Assembly: GCA_963709155.1 (NCBI GenBank)
Contig: CAVPVD010000005.1
Location: 124,001 to 188,000, forward strand
DNA length: 64,000 bases
Direction of reading: 5' to 3'
From: Bog-159 sp963709155
GTDB lineage: Bacteria > Acidobacteriota > Terriglobia > Bryobacterales > Bryobacteraceae
A program made the translations under genes and the position numbers. The notes beneath the pieces are model-generated. The model worked only from the letters and a program-made list of their open reading frames with translations. It was not told the DNA's origin and made no database searches. Within the stretch, counting starts at the first letter, position 1. Each line of letters begins with the position of its first letter. Below are positions 41,372 through 49,726 of this stretch, piece by piece.

Positions 41372-42088
41372 TTATTTTTCGGGCTTGGCGAAGGCCGCGT
41401 CCGCGACCGCTACGTTGTTCTTGATTTCAGCGAACTTGAAGATCATCGTGTTATCCGGTGCGCGCTGCTCGATGGTGAAGGGCAGCTTGACTCCATCCAC
41501 GTCGCGGTAATCCCGCAACAGTATCTCGTATTGTACGATGCCATCCTCCAGCGTGACGCGCTCGAAGTCGCGTTTCACCAGCAGCCCGCTCCCGGCATCG
41601 AAGTAAAGCTTCTCGGCGGGACCGCCGGCCGCTGTAGCCTCCACCACGTAAACCGCGCGCCCCTCCAGCTTATCGGCCCCCGCTGCCGTCATCGCCGGAT
41701 ACAGTTCCTTGAGCCGCACTTCCCGGTAGAAACTGTGATCGCGCCGGGCCGCTGCCAGGTCCGCCTTGCTCATGGCATGCATGCCTGAATCGGGATTCTT
41801 TTCCCAGCCGTTGCCGCCATCCACCACCGTCTCCACCACGCCATAACCTGGGATATCCATCGTCAGCCGAAAGCTGTCCGGCGCCTTCGCCACGATCAGC
41901 GCGGTTCCGGTCACGTTATCGTCCGGAATCTCCACTGTGCCCTTCATCGTGCGCGTGGTAACCTTCTCGTAGGCGGCTTGGCCGCCCAAAGCCTGCGCGT
42001 ACTTCTCCAGAATCTGGTCTACGCTGTTCTGCGCAGGCATTAGTGCCACCGCGGCCAGCGCCAGCAGCGAATATCGCAGGTATCTCAT
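41372..42088 (-). CDS. Exported LolA-fold-like (outer-membrane lipoprotein-sorting-like) protein
   Basis: A 238-residue protein with a signal peptide (MRYLRYSLLALAAVALMPAQ). It opens VDQILEKYAQALGGQAAYEKV and continues with beta-strands MKGTVEIPD, DSFRLTMDIPGYGVVETVVDG and GLLVKRDFERVTL ... LPFTIEQRAPDN. This is the incomplete-barrel pattern of LolA/LolB-like acidobacterial proteins of unknown client. GGAGGG lies 4 bases before the ATG. First gene of a three-gene minus-strand unit. Confidence 0.7.
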   Translation of the reverse strand: MRYLRYSLLALAAVALMPAQNSVDQILEKYAQALGGQAAYEKVTTRTMKGTVEIPDDNVTGTALIVAKAPDSFRLTMDIPGYGVVETVVDGGNGWEKNPDSGMHAMSKADLAAARRDHSFYREVRLKELYPAMTAAGADKLEGRAVYVVEATAAGGPAEKLYFDAGSGLLVKRDFERVTLEDGIVQYEILLRDYRDVDGVKLPFTIEQRAPDNTMIFKFAEIKNNVAVADAAFAKPEK

Positions 42089-42131
42089 GGAACCCTCCGG
42101 GGCGGCGGAGCGGAACGCGCGGCCCACAGTC

Positions 42132-42137
42132 TACAAT
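42132..42137 (+). promoter_or_regulatory. Candidate -10 box of the TIGR00300 gene
   Basis: TACAAT ends 9 bases before the ATG at 42147 with no Shine-Dalgarno. The predicted leader is about 3 bases. Confidence 0.35.
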
Positions 42138-42146
42138 AAATCTTTT

Positions 42147-43379
42147 ATGCATCTACAGGAAGTCGTCGAAGCGCAAGGCCACCTGATCGACTCCCACGTG
42201 ATGGAGAACATCTTCGATAAGGTGGTCGAGCATCATGGCCGCTTCGAGGTGGAAGAATTTCGCATCGGCCGCACCAACAGCGAGCCGTCTTACCTGCGTT
42301 TGAAGGTCGAAGCTCCCTCCGGCGAGCTGATGGCGCATCTGCTCGAAGACCTGCTGTCGCTGGGCTGCGCGGCGGTAGATTCGGGCGACGCCGCGCTGCG
42401 CGCCGTCGAGCGCGACTGCTGCGCGCCCGAAGATTTCTACTCCACCACCAATCACCGCACTTTCGTACGCCTCAACCAGCAATGGATCGAAGTGGAAAAT
42501 CAGCGGATGGACGCCCTCATCGTGGTTGCCGATGGCCGCGCCTGGTGCCGCCGGCTGCGCGATATCCGCACGGGCGATCGCGTGGTGGTGGGCATGCGCG
42601 GCATCCGCGTGGCGCCCGAATCGAAAGAGCGCGACCGCCTCGCGTTCGCCTTCATGTCCAACGGCATCTCCTCCGAGCGTCAGGTTGAAACCGCCGTACG
42701 GCAGACCGCCGCGCTCATCCGCCAGACTCTCGAGCAAAAGCTGAAAGTGGTCGTGGTGGCCGGACCGGTCGTAGTTCATACCGGCGGCGTACAAGGCCTG
42801 GCGGCGCTCATCCGCGGCGGATTTGTGCACGCGCTGCTCAGTGGCAACGCGCTGGGCGTGCACGACGCGGAAGCCGCCCTGTTCGGCACTTCGCTCGGCG
42901 TGCGGCTGGCCGATGGACGGCAGGAAGAGCACGGCCATCGCAATCACATGCGCGCCATCAACGCGATTTATCATGCCGGAGGCGTGGCCCAGGCCGTGGC
43001 TGCCGGACGGCTTCCCAGCGGCATCCTCTACGAATGCGTGCGCGCCAAGGTGCCTTTCGTGCTCGCCGGCAGCCTGCGCGACGACGGCCCGCTGCCCGAT
43101 ACCATCACCGACATGAATGCCGCGCAGGACGCCTATGCCGCCCATCTAAAAGGCGCCGGACTGGTGCTTTGCCTGGGCTCCATGCTGCACTCCATCGCCA
43201 CCGGCAACATGCTGCCCAGTTGGGTGAAAATCGTGTGCGTGGATATCAACCCGGCCGTAGCCACCAAGGTCAGCGATCGCGGCACCGGACAAGCCGTGGG
43301 CGTGGTGGCGGACGTAGGCATGTTCCTGGATCTGCTGGCTAAGGCGGTCGCCATTCCGGCCATCGTAACTCCATCATGA
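42147..43379 (+). CDS. TIGR00300 (LOR/SDH) family protein, possible ornithine cyclodeaminase
   Basis: A 410-residue cytoplasmic protein. The N-terminal part (HLIDSHVMENIFDKVVEHHG, FRIGRTNSEPSYLRLKV) and the NAD-binding part (KVVVVAGPVVVHTGGVQGLAALI, HALLSGNALGVHDAEAALFGTSLG, HRNHMRAINAIYHAGGV) match the TIGR00300 family. Members include a methanogen ornithine cyclodeaminase and the C-terminal domain of cyanobacterial AgrE/ArgZ. Proline formation from ornithine is therefore possible but unproven here. The ATGA junction links it to queF. Confidence 0.85.
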   Translation: MHLQEVVEAQGHLIDSHVMENIFDKVVEHHGRFEVEEFRIGRTNSEPSYLRLKVEAPSGELMAHLLEDLLSLGCAAVDSGDAALRAVERDCCAPEDFYSTTNHRTFVRLNQQWIEVENQRMDALIVVADGRAWCRRLRDIRTGDRVVVGMRGIRVAPESKERDRLAFAFMSNGISSERQVETAVRQTAALIRQTLEQKLKVVVVAGPVVVHTGGVQGLAALIRGGFVHALLSGNALGVHDAEAALFGTSLGVRLADGRQEEHGHRNHMRAINAIYHAGGVAQAVAAGRLPSGILYECVRAKVPFVLAGSLRDDGPLPDTITDMNAAQDAYAAHLKGAGLVLCLGSMLHSIATGNMLPSWVKIVCVDINPAVATKVSDRGTGQAVGVVADVGMFLDLLAKAVAIPAIVTPS

Positions 43380-43786
43380 AGCGCGCCTATACCGACGAAC
43401 ACGCCGCGGCCGGAGTCGCCGCGGCTCTGCCCGAAATCGAGACCTGGCCCAACCAGTTTCCGGATTACGAGATCGAAATCGTGATTCCGGAGTTCACCTC
43501 CGTGTGCCCGAAAACCGGCCTTCCGGACTTTGGCAGGCTGACCCTGCGTTATGTGCCGGACAAGAAGTGCCTGGAGCTGAAGTCGCTGAAGCTGTACCTG
43601 CTGGCGTATCGGAATCTAGGCATCTTCTACGAAAACGTGGTAAACCGCTTCTTGCGCGACGTGGTAGCCGCCGTCAAGCCGGTGAGCGCCACGGTGACCG
43701 GCGAATTCACGCCGCGCGGCGGATTGCAGTCCAAAGTCACGGCGACTTTTTCGAAGTCGGGGAGCAAGCCACGTGGAAACCGATGA
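43376..43786 (+). CDS. queF: NADPH-dependent 7-cyano-7-deazaguanine reductase
   Basis: A 136-residue unimodular QueF. The catalytic Cys lies in EFTSVCPKTGLPDFG with the conserved Asp, and the NADPH/substrate block is CLELKSLKLYLLAYRNLGIFYEN. It reduces preQ0 to preQ1 in queuosine biosynthesis. Other queuosine genes (queC, queD, queE, tgt) are absent from the window. The start overlaps the upstream stop, and its end overlaps the methyltransferase gene by 14 bases. Confidence 0.94.
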   Translation: MKRAYTDEHAAAGVAAALPEIETWPNQFPDYEIEIVIPEFTSVCPKTGLPDFGRLTLRYVPDKKCLELKSLKLYLLAYRNLGIFYENVVNRFLRDVVAAVKPVSATVTGEFTPRGGLQSKVTATFSKSGSKPRGNR

Positions 43787-45206
43787 ATTGAACGCCGTTC
43801 TGCGCGAGATCCAGGATCGTGTGCGTGCGCGCCATCCCGACGCCATGACCACCGGGGACGTTTCCCTGCCCGACCTCATGCCACTGCTGCATGCGCGCGA
43901 TGCCGCGGAAGCCAAGGTGGCATCCATCGGCACCGTGAATCCTCGCGCCGGCGGACCGCTGAACTGGTTGGCGCAGCGGGCCAAGAAAGCCATAGCCCGC
44001 GCGCTCGACTGGCATGTGCGCGAGCAGGTGGAGTTCAATCGCAACGTGATGGCTTGCGTCCAATCCACGCTCGAAGCCCTCGAAGACACCCGCCGTACGT
44101 TGGCCGCGATTGACCACAAGTGGGGCCAGGTCGCCGCGGACGTGCGCGGCGAAGCGCGCGAACTGGATGCGCTCGTGCGCGGCGAGGTCCAGCAACTGAA
44201 GGACATTCGCGGACACTGGGCGGAGTGGCGCCAGGGCTGGGAATACAAGCTGGTGGTCAACGAGACCAAGTTGCTGCGCGGCCTCGCCGAGCTGAATGCC
44301 GCCTTCCAGCATCGCACCGGGCAAAACGAGGCGTTCATCCGCGACCAGATCAAATTGCAGCATGCCGATTTCGAAGGCGCGCTGGACCGCTACGGCGTGG
44401 ATATCCAGAAGCGCCTGTGGGCGGACCTGGAACGTATCCGCAAGGATTACGATCACCTGATTCATTCCGAGCTGCGGCTGATCCGGCAGCGCGCCGCGGC
44501 CGGCCTCCAGCCCGCTTCGCCTGCCACCCCGCAGTCCCAGTCCCAGTCCCAAGCTGCCGCCCCGGCGCCGCCCGAATTCGATTACGCACGCTTCGCCGAG
44601 CGCTTCCGCGGATCCGAAGACTATGTGAAAAAAGGCCAGCAGTTCTACCTGCCTTATTTCACCGGCCGGCGCGACGTTCTGGATATCGGCTGCGGCCGCG
44701 GCGAGTTTCTGGAGCTGCTGCGCGACGCAGGCGTCTCCGCGCGCGGTATCGACCTGAGCACGGAGTCCGTGGATGTATGCCGCCTGAAGGGTCTGCGGGC
44801 GGATGCCGCCGATCTGTTCGTCTGGCTGGCCGATCTGCCGGAGGGCTCGCTCGATGGCATTTTCAGCTCGCAGGTGGTGGAACATCTGCCGCCCGATCGC
44901 CTGCCGGACATGATCCGGCTCGCGGCATCGCGGCTTGAGCGCGACGGCGTGCTGGCCATCGAAACTCCCAATCCCGAGTGCCTGGCCATCTTCGCCAGCC
45001 ACTTTTATCTGGACCCCACCCACACGCGCCCCGTACCGCATGCCTTGTTGTCGTTCTACATGGAAGAGTGCGGGCTCGGCGGGATCGAGGTGCACCGGCT
45101 CTCGCCCGCCATGGAATCCATGCCCGCCCTTGCCAGTCTGCCGCGGGACTTCCGCGAAGCCTTTTTTGGCGGTCTGGATTACGCCATTATCGGGAGGAAG
45201 CTATAG
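43773..45206 (+). CDS. SAM-dependent methyltransferase with long helical N-terminal region
   Basis: A 477-residue protein with a GTG start preceded by GGGGAG. Residues 1-250 are charged and helical, with probable coiled coil (QSTLEALEDTRRTLAAIDHKW, LERIRKDYDHLIHSELRLIRQR). A Ser/Gln/Pro linker at about 250-268 contains three copies of the hexamer CAGTCC (44532-44549). Residues 270-477 are a class I methyltransferase: VLDIGCGRGEFLELLRDAG, FSSQVVEHLPPDRLP and LAIETPNPECLAIF. Similar helical-methyltransferase proteins regulate polysaccharide chain length or cap glycans, but no glycan genes are adjacent. Confidence 0.85.
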   Translation: METDELNAVLREIQDRVRARHPDAMTTGDVSLPDLMPLLHARDAAEAKVASIGTVNPRAGGPLNWLAQRAKKAIARALDWHVREQVEFNRNVMACVQSTLEALEDTRRTLAAIDHKWGQVAADVRGEARELDALVRGEVQQLKDIRGHWAEWRQGWEYKLVVNETKLLRGLAELNAAFQHRTGQNEAFIRDQIKLQHADFEGALDRYGVDIQKRLWADLERIRKDYDHLIHSELRLIRQRAAAGLQPASPATPQSQSQSQAAAPAPPEFDYARFAERFRGSEDYVKKGQQFYLPYFTGRRDVLDIGCGRGEFLELLRDAGVSARGIDLSTESVDVCRLKGLRADAADLFVWLADLPEGSLDGIFSSQVVEHLPPDRLPDMIRLAASRLERDGVLAIETPNPECLAIFASHFYLDPTHTRPVPHALLSFYMEECGLGGIEVHRLSPAMESMPALASLPRDFREAFFGGLDYAIIGRKL

Positions 45207-45832
45207 CTCTCCCCGGTTCCCCGCGCGAAATCGAGATCAAGCTGGCGCTGCCCGATGCCGGCACGGGCCGCCGCTTGCTGCGCGCCGCCGGTTTCCGCGT
45301 ATCCAAACGCCGCGTCTTTGAGGCCAATACCCTCTTCGATACATCGCGCGGTGCGTTGCGCCGCAAAGGGCATTTGCTGCGCGTGCGGGCTGCCGGACAG
45401 CAGGGCGTTCTCACTTACAAAGGCGCCGCCTCAGACAGCAAAGATGCCGGTAAGTATAAGGATCGCGAGGAAATGGAAGTCGAGGTCTCCGATCCGCGCC
45501 GTCTCGCCGAGATATTGTCCCGCCTGGATTTCTCCCCCGCGTTTCGCTACGAAAAGTATCGCACCGAATACCATCGCGGCGGCGAAAAAGGCGTCGCCAC
45601 GCTCGACGAGACGCCCATCGGAGTCTATCTGGAATTGGAAGGCGCGCCCGCGTGGATCGATCGCAATGCGCGCCGCCTGGGATTCGCGGAATCGGATTAC
45701 AGTACCGCGAGTTACTACGGGCTGTACGTCGATTACTGCCGTGTGCATGGGCTGCAGCCCAGCCACATGACCTTCCCCGGCTCTACGCCTTTTTCTTCGC
45801 TCCGCCCAACCCCAGCGTCTGCATCTCGCTGA
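45203..45832 (+). CDS. CYTH domain protein (class IV adenylate cyclase/ThTPase-like)
   Basis: About 209 residues of a triphosphate-tunnel protein: EIEIK at the start (the ExExK motif), RRKGHLLRVRAAG, YKGAA ... DREEMEVEVSD, FRYEKYRTEYH and LDETPIGVYLELEG. No ATG, GTG or TTG lies near the natural N-terminus. The best candidate is ATA at 45203, which overlaps the upstream TAG (ATAG) and has GGAGG 5 bases before it; otherwise the nearest in-frame GTG is over 100 bases upstream. Substrate unknown: ATP, thiamine triphosphate or inorganic triphosphate. Its end overlaps the convergent Gfo/Idh gene by 50 bases. Confidence 0.75.
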   Translation: MALPGSPREIEIKLALPDAGTGRRLLRAAGFRVSKRRVFEANTLFDTSRGALRRKGHLLRVRAAGQQGVLTYKGAASDSKDAGKYKDREEMEVEVSDPRRLAEILSRLDFSPAFRYEKYRTEYHRGGEKGVATLDETPIGVYLELEGAPAWIDRNARRLGFAESDYSTASYYGLYVDYCRVHGLQPSHMTFPGSTPFSSLRPTPASASR

Positions 45833-47195
45833 AGTCCACCTTGCGGTGCTCGTCCATCGCCAGGTTCGACAGAATCACGGCGGTCGAATCGTTCAGCCCG
45901 AGTTCCAGGTTAGCCTTCGGCTTGTGATTCGCAGGATCCTTGCAGCAGAGGAAGAAGTCCTCCAGTTCGACGGTCACCGGGTTGCGATCCTCTTCCGGCG
46001 CCATGATGCCCTTGCTGTACAGCCAGCGCCGCGCGAACTTGCTTTCCCGCGTCAGGAACGAGTCGTTGGCGTCCTGCGAATCCTTCGGCAGCAGCAGCGG
46101 AATTCCGCGCGATGCCGCCGCCGTGGTCATGGTGGCGCCGGCTTTGAACGTATCCTTCTTGTCCGTGGCCTTCTTCACGTCCGGGGCCGAAACCGGTTTG
46201 GGCTCGCGATACCACAACGCCGTCGCCGGATGGTTATCGTCCCCGATGGTGATTTCGATGGCTCCCGCCGTCCCCATAATTACTTCGCCGAACTCCTGCC
46301 GCTGCGCTTGCAGCAGGTCCAGATGCGAACTGGTGCTGATAGAGCTGTACAGCAGCTTGCGCCCGTTCGGATACACGTAAATCAGTTGGATATTGTCGTA
46401 AACGTCGCGCCCGTCTTTGAACGTATCGATGCCGCCTACTCCGATCACGTACTCGGGCGGCCCGCCGAACATCCAGTCCGCCACGTCGATCTGGTGCGAA
46501 GCCAGCTCCGCGGTGTTGCCGCCCGCGTATTCGCGGTACATGCGCCAGTTGATCTTGCGCTCCAGCGAAGGGTCGGGCACCGGCCGCCGCTGGCTCGAAT
46601 TGCGATGCCACTGGCCGCGGATGTGCGTCACGTTGCCCAGTACGCCCTGGTCGATCATCTGTTTGGCCGTCTGGTAGAACTGGCTGTAGCGCCGCTGCAG
46701 GCCCACCTGCAGTACCTGCCTGGGATGCTCGGCCACCAGCGCGCGCAAAGCGTGTACTTCCTCCGGCTTGTGTACCAGGCTCTTCTCGCAGAAGACGTGC
46801 TTGCCGGCCTGCAGGCTATCTTTGGTGATCGGAAAGTGTTCGTACAGCGGCACGGCGATCAGCACCGCGTCGATGTCTTTGCGCGCCAGCAGTTCGCGAT
46901 AATCTTTGTACGGCGTCGGATTGTTACCTGCCGTGTCTATGCCCTTTTTCAGGTTGACGTCGTAGTTGTCGCACACCGCGACGCAGCGGCCCGCGTCGGT
47001 CTCGTGCAGATGTTTCAGCAGGTAATTGCCGCGGCTTCCGGTGCCGATAAATCCGTACTGCACCTGGTCGTTGGCGGCATGTACTTTCTGGATAAAAGGC
47101 GCGCCTTGAGCGGCCGGCAGAGCGGCGGCCACTGCGGAAACGGCGCTGGCCGCCTTTACAAAATCGCGGCGGGTCACATCGTTGTCATGTGCCAT
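45783..47195 (-). CDS. Gfo/Idh/MocA family oxidoreductase with Tat signal
   Basis: A 470-residue protein. The N-terminus is a twin-arginine signal (TRRDFVKAASAVSAVAAALP), so it is probably exported folded with bound NAD(P). The Rossmann motif is VQYGFIGTGSRGNYLL; the conserved EKS of HVFCEKSLVHKPEEV follows, then the substrate-domain block NTAELASHQIDVADWMFGG. Such exported acidobacterial and planctomycete oxidoreductases act on sugars of unknown identity. AGGAAG lies before the ATG at 47195; an in-frame ATG at 47246 is less likely. Confidence 0.9.
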   Translation of the reverse strand: MAHDNDVTRRDFVKAASAVSAVAAALPAAQGAPFIQKVHAANDQVQYGFIGTGSRGNYLLKHLHETDAGRCVAVCDNYDVNLKKGIDTAGNNPTPYKDYRELLARKDIDAVLIAVPLYEHFPITKDSLQAGKHVFCEKSLVHKPEEVHALRALVAEHPRQVLQVGLQRRYSQFYQTAKQMIDQGVLGNVTHIRGQWHRNSSQRRPVPDPSLERKINWRMYREYAGGNTAELASHQIDVADWMFGGPPEYVIGVGGIDTFKDGRDVYDNIQLIYVYPNGRKLLYSSISTSSHLDLLQAQRQEFGEVIMGTAGAIEITIGDDNHPATALWYREPKPVSAPDVKKATDKKDTFKAGATMTTAAASRGIPLLLPKDSQDANDSFLTRESKFARRWLYSKGIMAPEEDRNPVTVELEDFFLCCKDPANHKPKANLELGLNDSTAVILSNLAMDEHRKVDFSEMQTLGLGGAKKKA

Positions 47196-47304
47196 GCAGG
47201 GCTTCCTTGAAGAAGAGGTTTGCATCCAAAGTGTAACATGCGCCATGGGCTGCCGATCCTGGTAAGCTCGAATTCAGGTCCGCTTGCCGGCTCGGGAGGA
47301 GAGC

Positions 47305-47805
47305 ATGCCTGAATATCACATCGCGCAGGTCAATATCGGTCGCATCAAGGGTCCGCTCGACGGCCCTGTGATGGCGGGATTCGTGGCCCGATTGGACGAA
47401 ATCAACGCCCTCGCCGATCACGCCCCCGGTTTCGTTTGGCGGCTTCAGACATCCGCGGGAAACGCCACCTACCTGCGGCCTTACGCCGACGATCGCATCA
47501 TCCTCAATATGTCGGTTTGGGAGACGATCGAGGCCTTGAAGTTGTATGTTTACCGCACCGCGCACGCGGAACTGCTTCGCGAGAGGCGCGCGTGGTTCGA
47601 GAATTTTGCGGGCGCCTACGCCGCCTTGTGGTGGGTGCCCGCCGGCCATATTCCGGGCATCGACGAGGCCACCAGGCGCCTCGCGTATCTCGAAGCGCAT
47701 GGCCCCACCCAGTTCGCATTTACCTTCAAATCGCCCTTTCCGCCGGACGATGAATTCCAGCAGGCGATTGACTGGTCCGCCTTCCGCCCCTGTCCAGCAG
47801 TCTAG
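47305..47805 (+). CDS. DUF3291 domain protein
   Basis: A 166-residue monooxygenase-like (ABM fold) protein. It opens EYHIAQVNIGRIKGPLDGPVM and contains FVWRLQTSAGNATYLRPYADDRIILNMSVWETIEALKLYVYRTAHAEL, the DUF3291 hallmark. GGGAGGAG lies 4 bases before the chosen ATG (47305). The function of DUF3291 is not established. The stop codon overlaps the first base of a degenerate family A repeat. Confidence 0.85.
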   Translation: MPEYHIAQVNIGRIKGPLDGPVMAGFVARLDEINALADHAPGFVWRLQTSAGNATYLRPYADDRIILNMSVWETIEALKLYVYRTAHAELLRERRAWFENFAGAYAALWWVPAGHIPGIDEATRRLAYLEAHGPTQFAFTFKSPFPPDDEFQQAIDWSAFRPCPAV

Positions 47806-47861
47806 TGGGGCACTGTCGAAAACATACCCGTAAGGTATTGAATACGACATCGTCGCCCCAC
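47805..47861 (+). repeat. Degenerate family A element lacking its core, copy 6
   Basis: GTGGGGC opens and GCCCCACATCTGAGTTTTCAT closes, as in intact copies, but the GC-rich double-hairpin core is replaced by unrelated AT-richer sequence. Its first base is the last base of the DUF3291 stop codon. Confidence 0.55.
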
Positions 47862-47954
47862 ATCTGAGTTTTCATCATCTTTCGTGGGCCGAAGGGCCAT
47901 GAGGACAGGCTCGCAGCCTCCGCCCGTATGCCCGCCGCCGGGGCGATGCTACGG

Positions 47955-49643
47955 CTACTTGCCCGAAGGCAGAAATCCGAACGACACCACCGCCGCGCCC
48001 AGCGTCCGCGGATCGCCCGCCGCCCGCAGCGCCGGATCGGTCTGGAATTCCGCCTCCACGCTGCCCTCCCTTCCCGCCGCGACCGGCCAGCGCACCGTGC
48101 GGATGCCCGGCTCCGTCAACCGCGCCGTCCCCAGCGGCGCGCCATCCAAAAGCACAGTAAAATCCGTATGCCCGTGCGCCGCGATCCGTTGCGCGTCCAC
48201 GCTCAAAACCACTTCGAACTGCCCAGCTTCCGCCGCGCGATGCAGACGCGCCGTCGCCTCCGGGGAGGTCCAGCGGAAGCCCTCTTCTAATCCGAACCAG
48301 CCATTGGTCAACTGCCACACCGGCGTCATCTCGTTCATCGTCAGATAGGCCGTATCCGGCGTATTCTGGTTGTGCGCCAGAATCCATAGCTTCCGTGTCT
48401 TCTCCACCCATACCAGCGTCGCGGCCGCCGGGCCCCGCAGCAGCACTTTGGCCTCCGGAGCGCCCATCTCGTAGAGCTTCACGTCCGTTCCCGGCAGCAG
48501 ATAACGCAACACGCCGCCCACTCCCCAGGGAGGAAACGACGGCGGCAAGCCGTGATAGAGGAACGCCGGAATGCCTTTGAGCGAGGGGGCGGCAGCTTGC
48601 AACTGCGCGGCGTAATCGCGGCACTCCGCGTCATCGGCCAGTTTCTGGTGGCGATAGTCGCGCAAGACGATGTAGTTCCACGGCAGCCACGCCGCCAGGA
48701 ACACCGCTGCCAGGAAACCGAACCGGGCATTTGCTAGCGAGGAGAACGCCATCGCCACCCCAATCAACGGCACGTACCAATACGCGCTATACAATCGCCC
48801 CGGCAGAAAAACCAAAGGCACGAAAAACACGACCGTAGCCGCCACACCGAGCCACAACCGCCGATCGTGCCGGATCGCCGGCAGCGCCAGCACGGCGAAG
48901 CCGGCGAAAGGAATCCCAAAGAGCGCCGCCGCGTAAAACTTGGCGCTGGCGGCCAGCGCGGCGGGCGTGAAGCGAAAGGTGTAGTCGTTATCTTGGTTGG
49001 GATTCCTGAAAATGCCTTGCAGCCCGAACGAGAGCGATACCAGGAAAAACGGGACCAGCGGCTTCCATTGCCGCTTACCTAACCACAGCTCATAGCTGGC
49101 CAGCACCAGCGGCAGCATCACGGCCAGTTCTTTCGACTTGTATGCCAGCCAGAACGCCAAAAACGAAAGCACCCAACGGCGTTTGATCCAGAACAGCAGG
49201 CTCAGCAGGCAAAAGGCGCCGCAGAACAGATCGAATGCGTACATGGGCTTCCAGTACACATCGAAGACGGCCATGTTAAACGCGAAGAACAACGCGCCGG
49301 CGCCGGCCGCGAACGGCGAAGCCCCCATGCTGCGCAACACCATCCAAAGCAGCCAGACATTCAGCAGGTGCAGAAGGTGCAGCGGCCACACGTAATCCGG
49401 AAAATCCAGCCCGGCGGCGCGGCTCATGATGCGGAAATAAAGGTGGCCCACCGGCCGGAAATTCCGCGCATTGTAGACCGGGCTCACCAGGTCCTCGACG
49501 TAAACGCCAATCGGCACCTGGGGCGTCCAGCTCAGGCTATCCAGTTCATCGCCCTGGAAGAAGCCCTCGTACGCGCCCCGATTGGCAATCAGGAACAGCG
49601 CCGCCACGGCCAGAAACAAGGCCAGCCCGATCCATTTGTTCAT
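47955..49643 (-). CDS. Polytopic membrane protein, GT-C glycosyltransferase-like
   Basis: About 562 residues. TM segments run from residue 8 to about 330; the first loop (GAYEGFFQGDELDSLSWTP) carries an acidic pair as in GT-C enzymes. KSKELAVMLPLVLASYELWLG recalls the conserved YKSKE block of TMTC/PMT-like proteins. The C-terminal 200 residues are a soluble beta-rich domain (EVVLSVDAQRIAAHGHTDFTVLLDG). It probably transfers a lipid-linked sugar in the periplasm. A paralogue-like protein lies at 51249-52709. Confidence 0.7.
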   Translation of the reverse strand: MNKWIGLALFLAVAALFLIANRGAYEGFFQGDELDSLSWTPQVPIGVYVEDLVSPVYNARNFRPVGHLYFRIMSRAAGLDFPDYVWPLHLLHLLNVWLLWMVLRSMGASPFAAGAGALFFAFNMAVFDVYWKPMYAFDLFCGAFCLLSLLFWIKRRWVLSFLAFWLAYKSKELAVMLPLVLASYELWLGKRQWKPLVPFFLVSLSFGLQGIFRNPNQDNDYTFRFTPAALAASAKFYAAALFGIPFAGFAVLALPAIRHDRRLWLGVAATVVFFVPLVFLPGRLYSAYWYVPLIGVAMAFSSLANARFGFLAAVFLAAWLPWNYIVLRDYRHQKLADDAECRDYAAQLQAAAPSLKGIPAFLYHGLPPSFPPWGVGGVLRYLLPGTDVKLYEMGAPEAKVLLRGPAAATLVWVEKTRKLWILAHNQNTPDTAYLTMNEMTPVWQLTNGWFGLEEGFRWTSPEATARLHRAAEAGQFEVVLSVDAQRIAAHGHTDFTVLLDGAPLGTARLTEPGIRTVRWPVAAGREGSVEAEFQTDPALRAAGDPRTLGAAVVSFGFLPSGK

Positions 49644-49709
49644 AGCCGTCAACGTTCGATGTTACAACGCTTCACCGATCTGCCGCGGCCTCGCAGGCCG
49701 CCTGCTTGA

Positions 49710-49715
49710 TATCAT
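49710..49715 (+). promoter_or_regulatory. Candidate -10 box of the hpt-cluster operon
   Basis: TATCAT ends 11 bases before the ATG at 49727; no Shine-Dalgarno is evident. Confidence 0.25.
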
Positions 49716-49726
49716 GAGCTAATGAC

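Noticed and set aside
44532..44549. Three CAGTCC hexamers in the methyltransferase linker as a phase-variation switch
   Set aside because: The unit is six bases, so gain or loss keeps the frame and only changes linker length.
45846..47210. Plus-strand open frame opposite the Gfo/Idh gene (454 residues)
   Set aside because: Antisense of a well-supported oxidoreductase and no plausible protein features.
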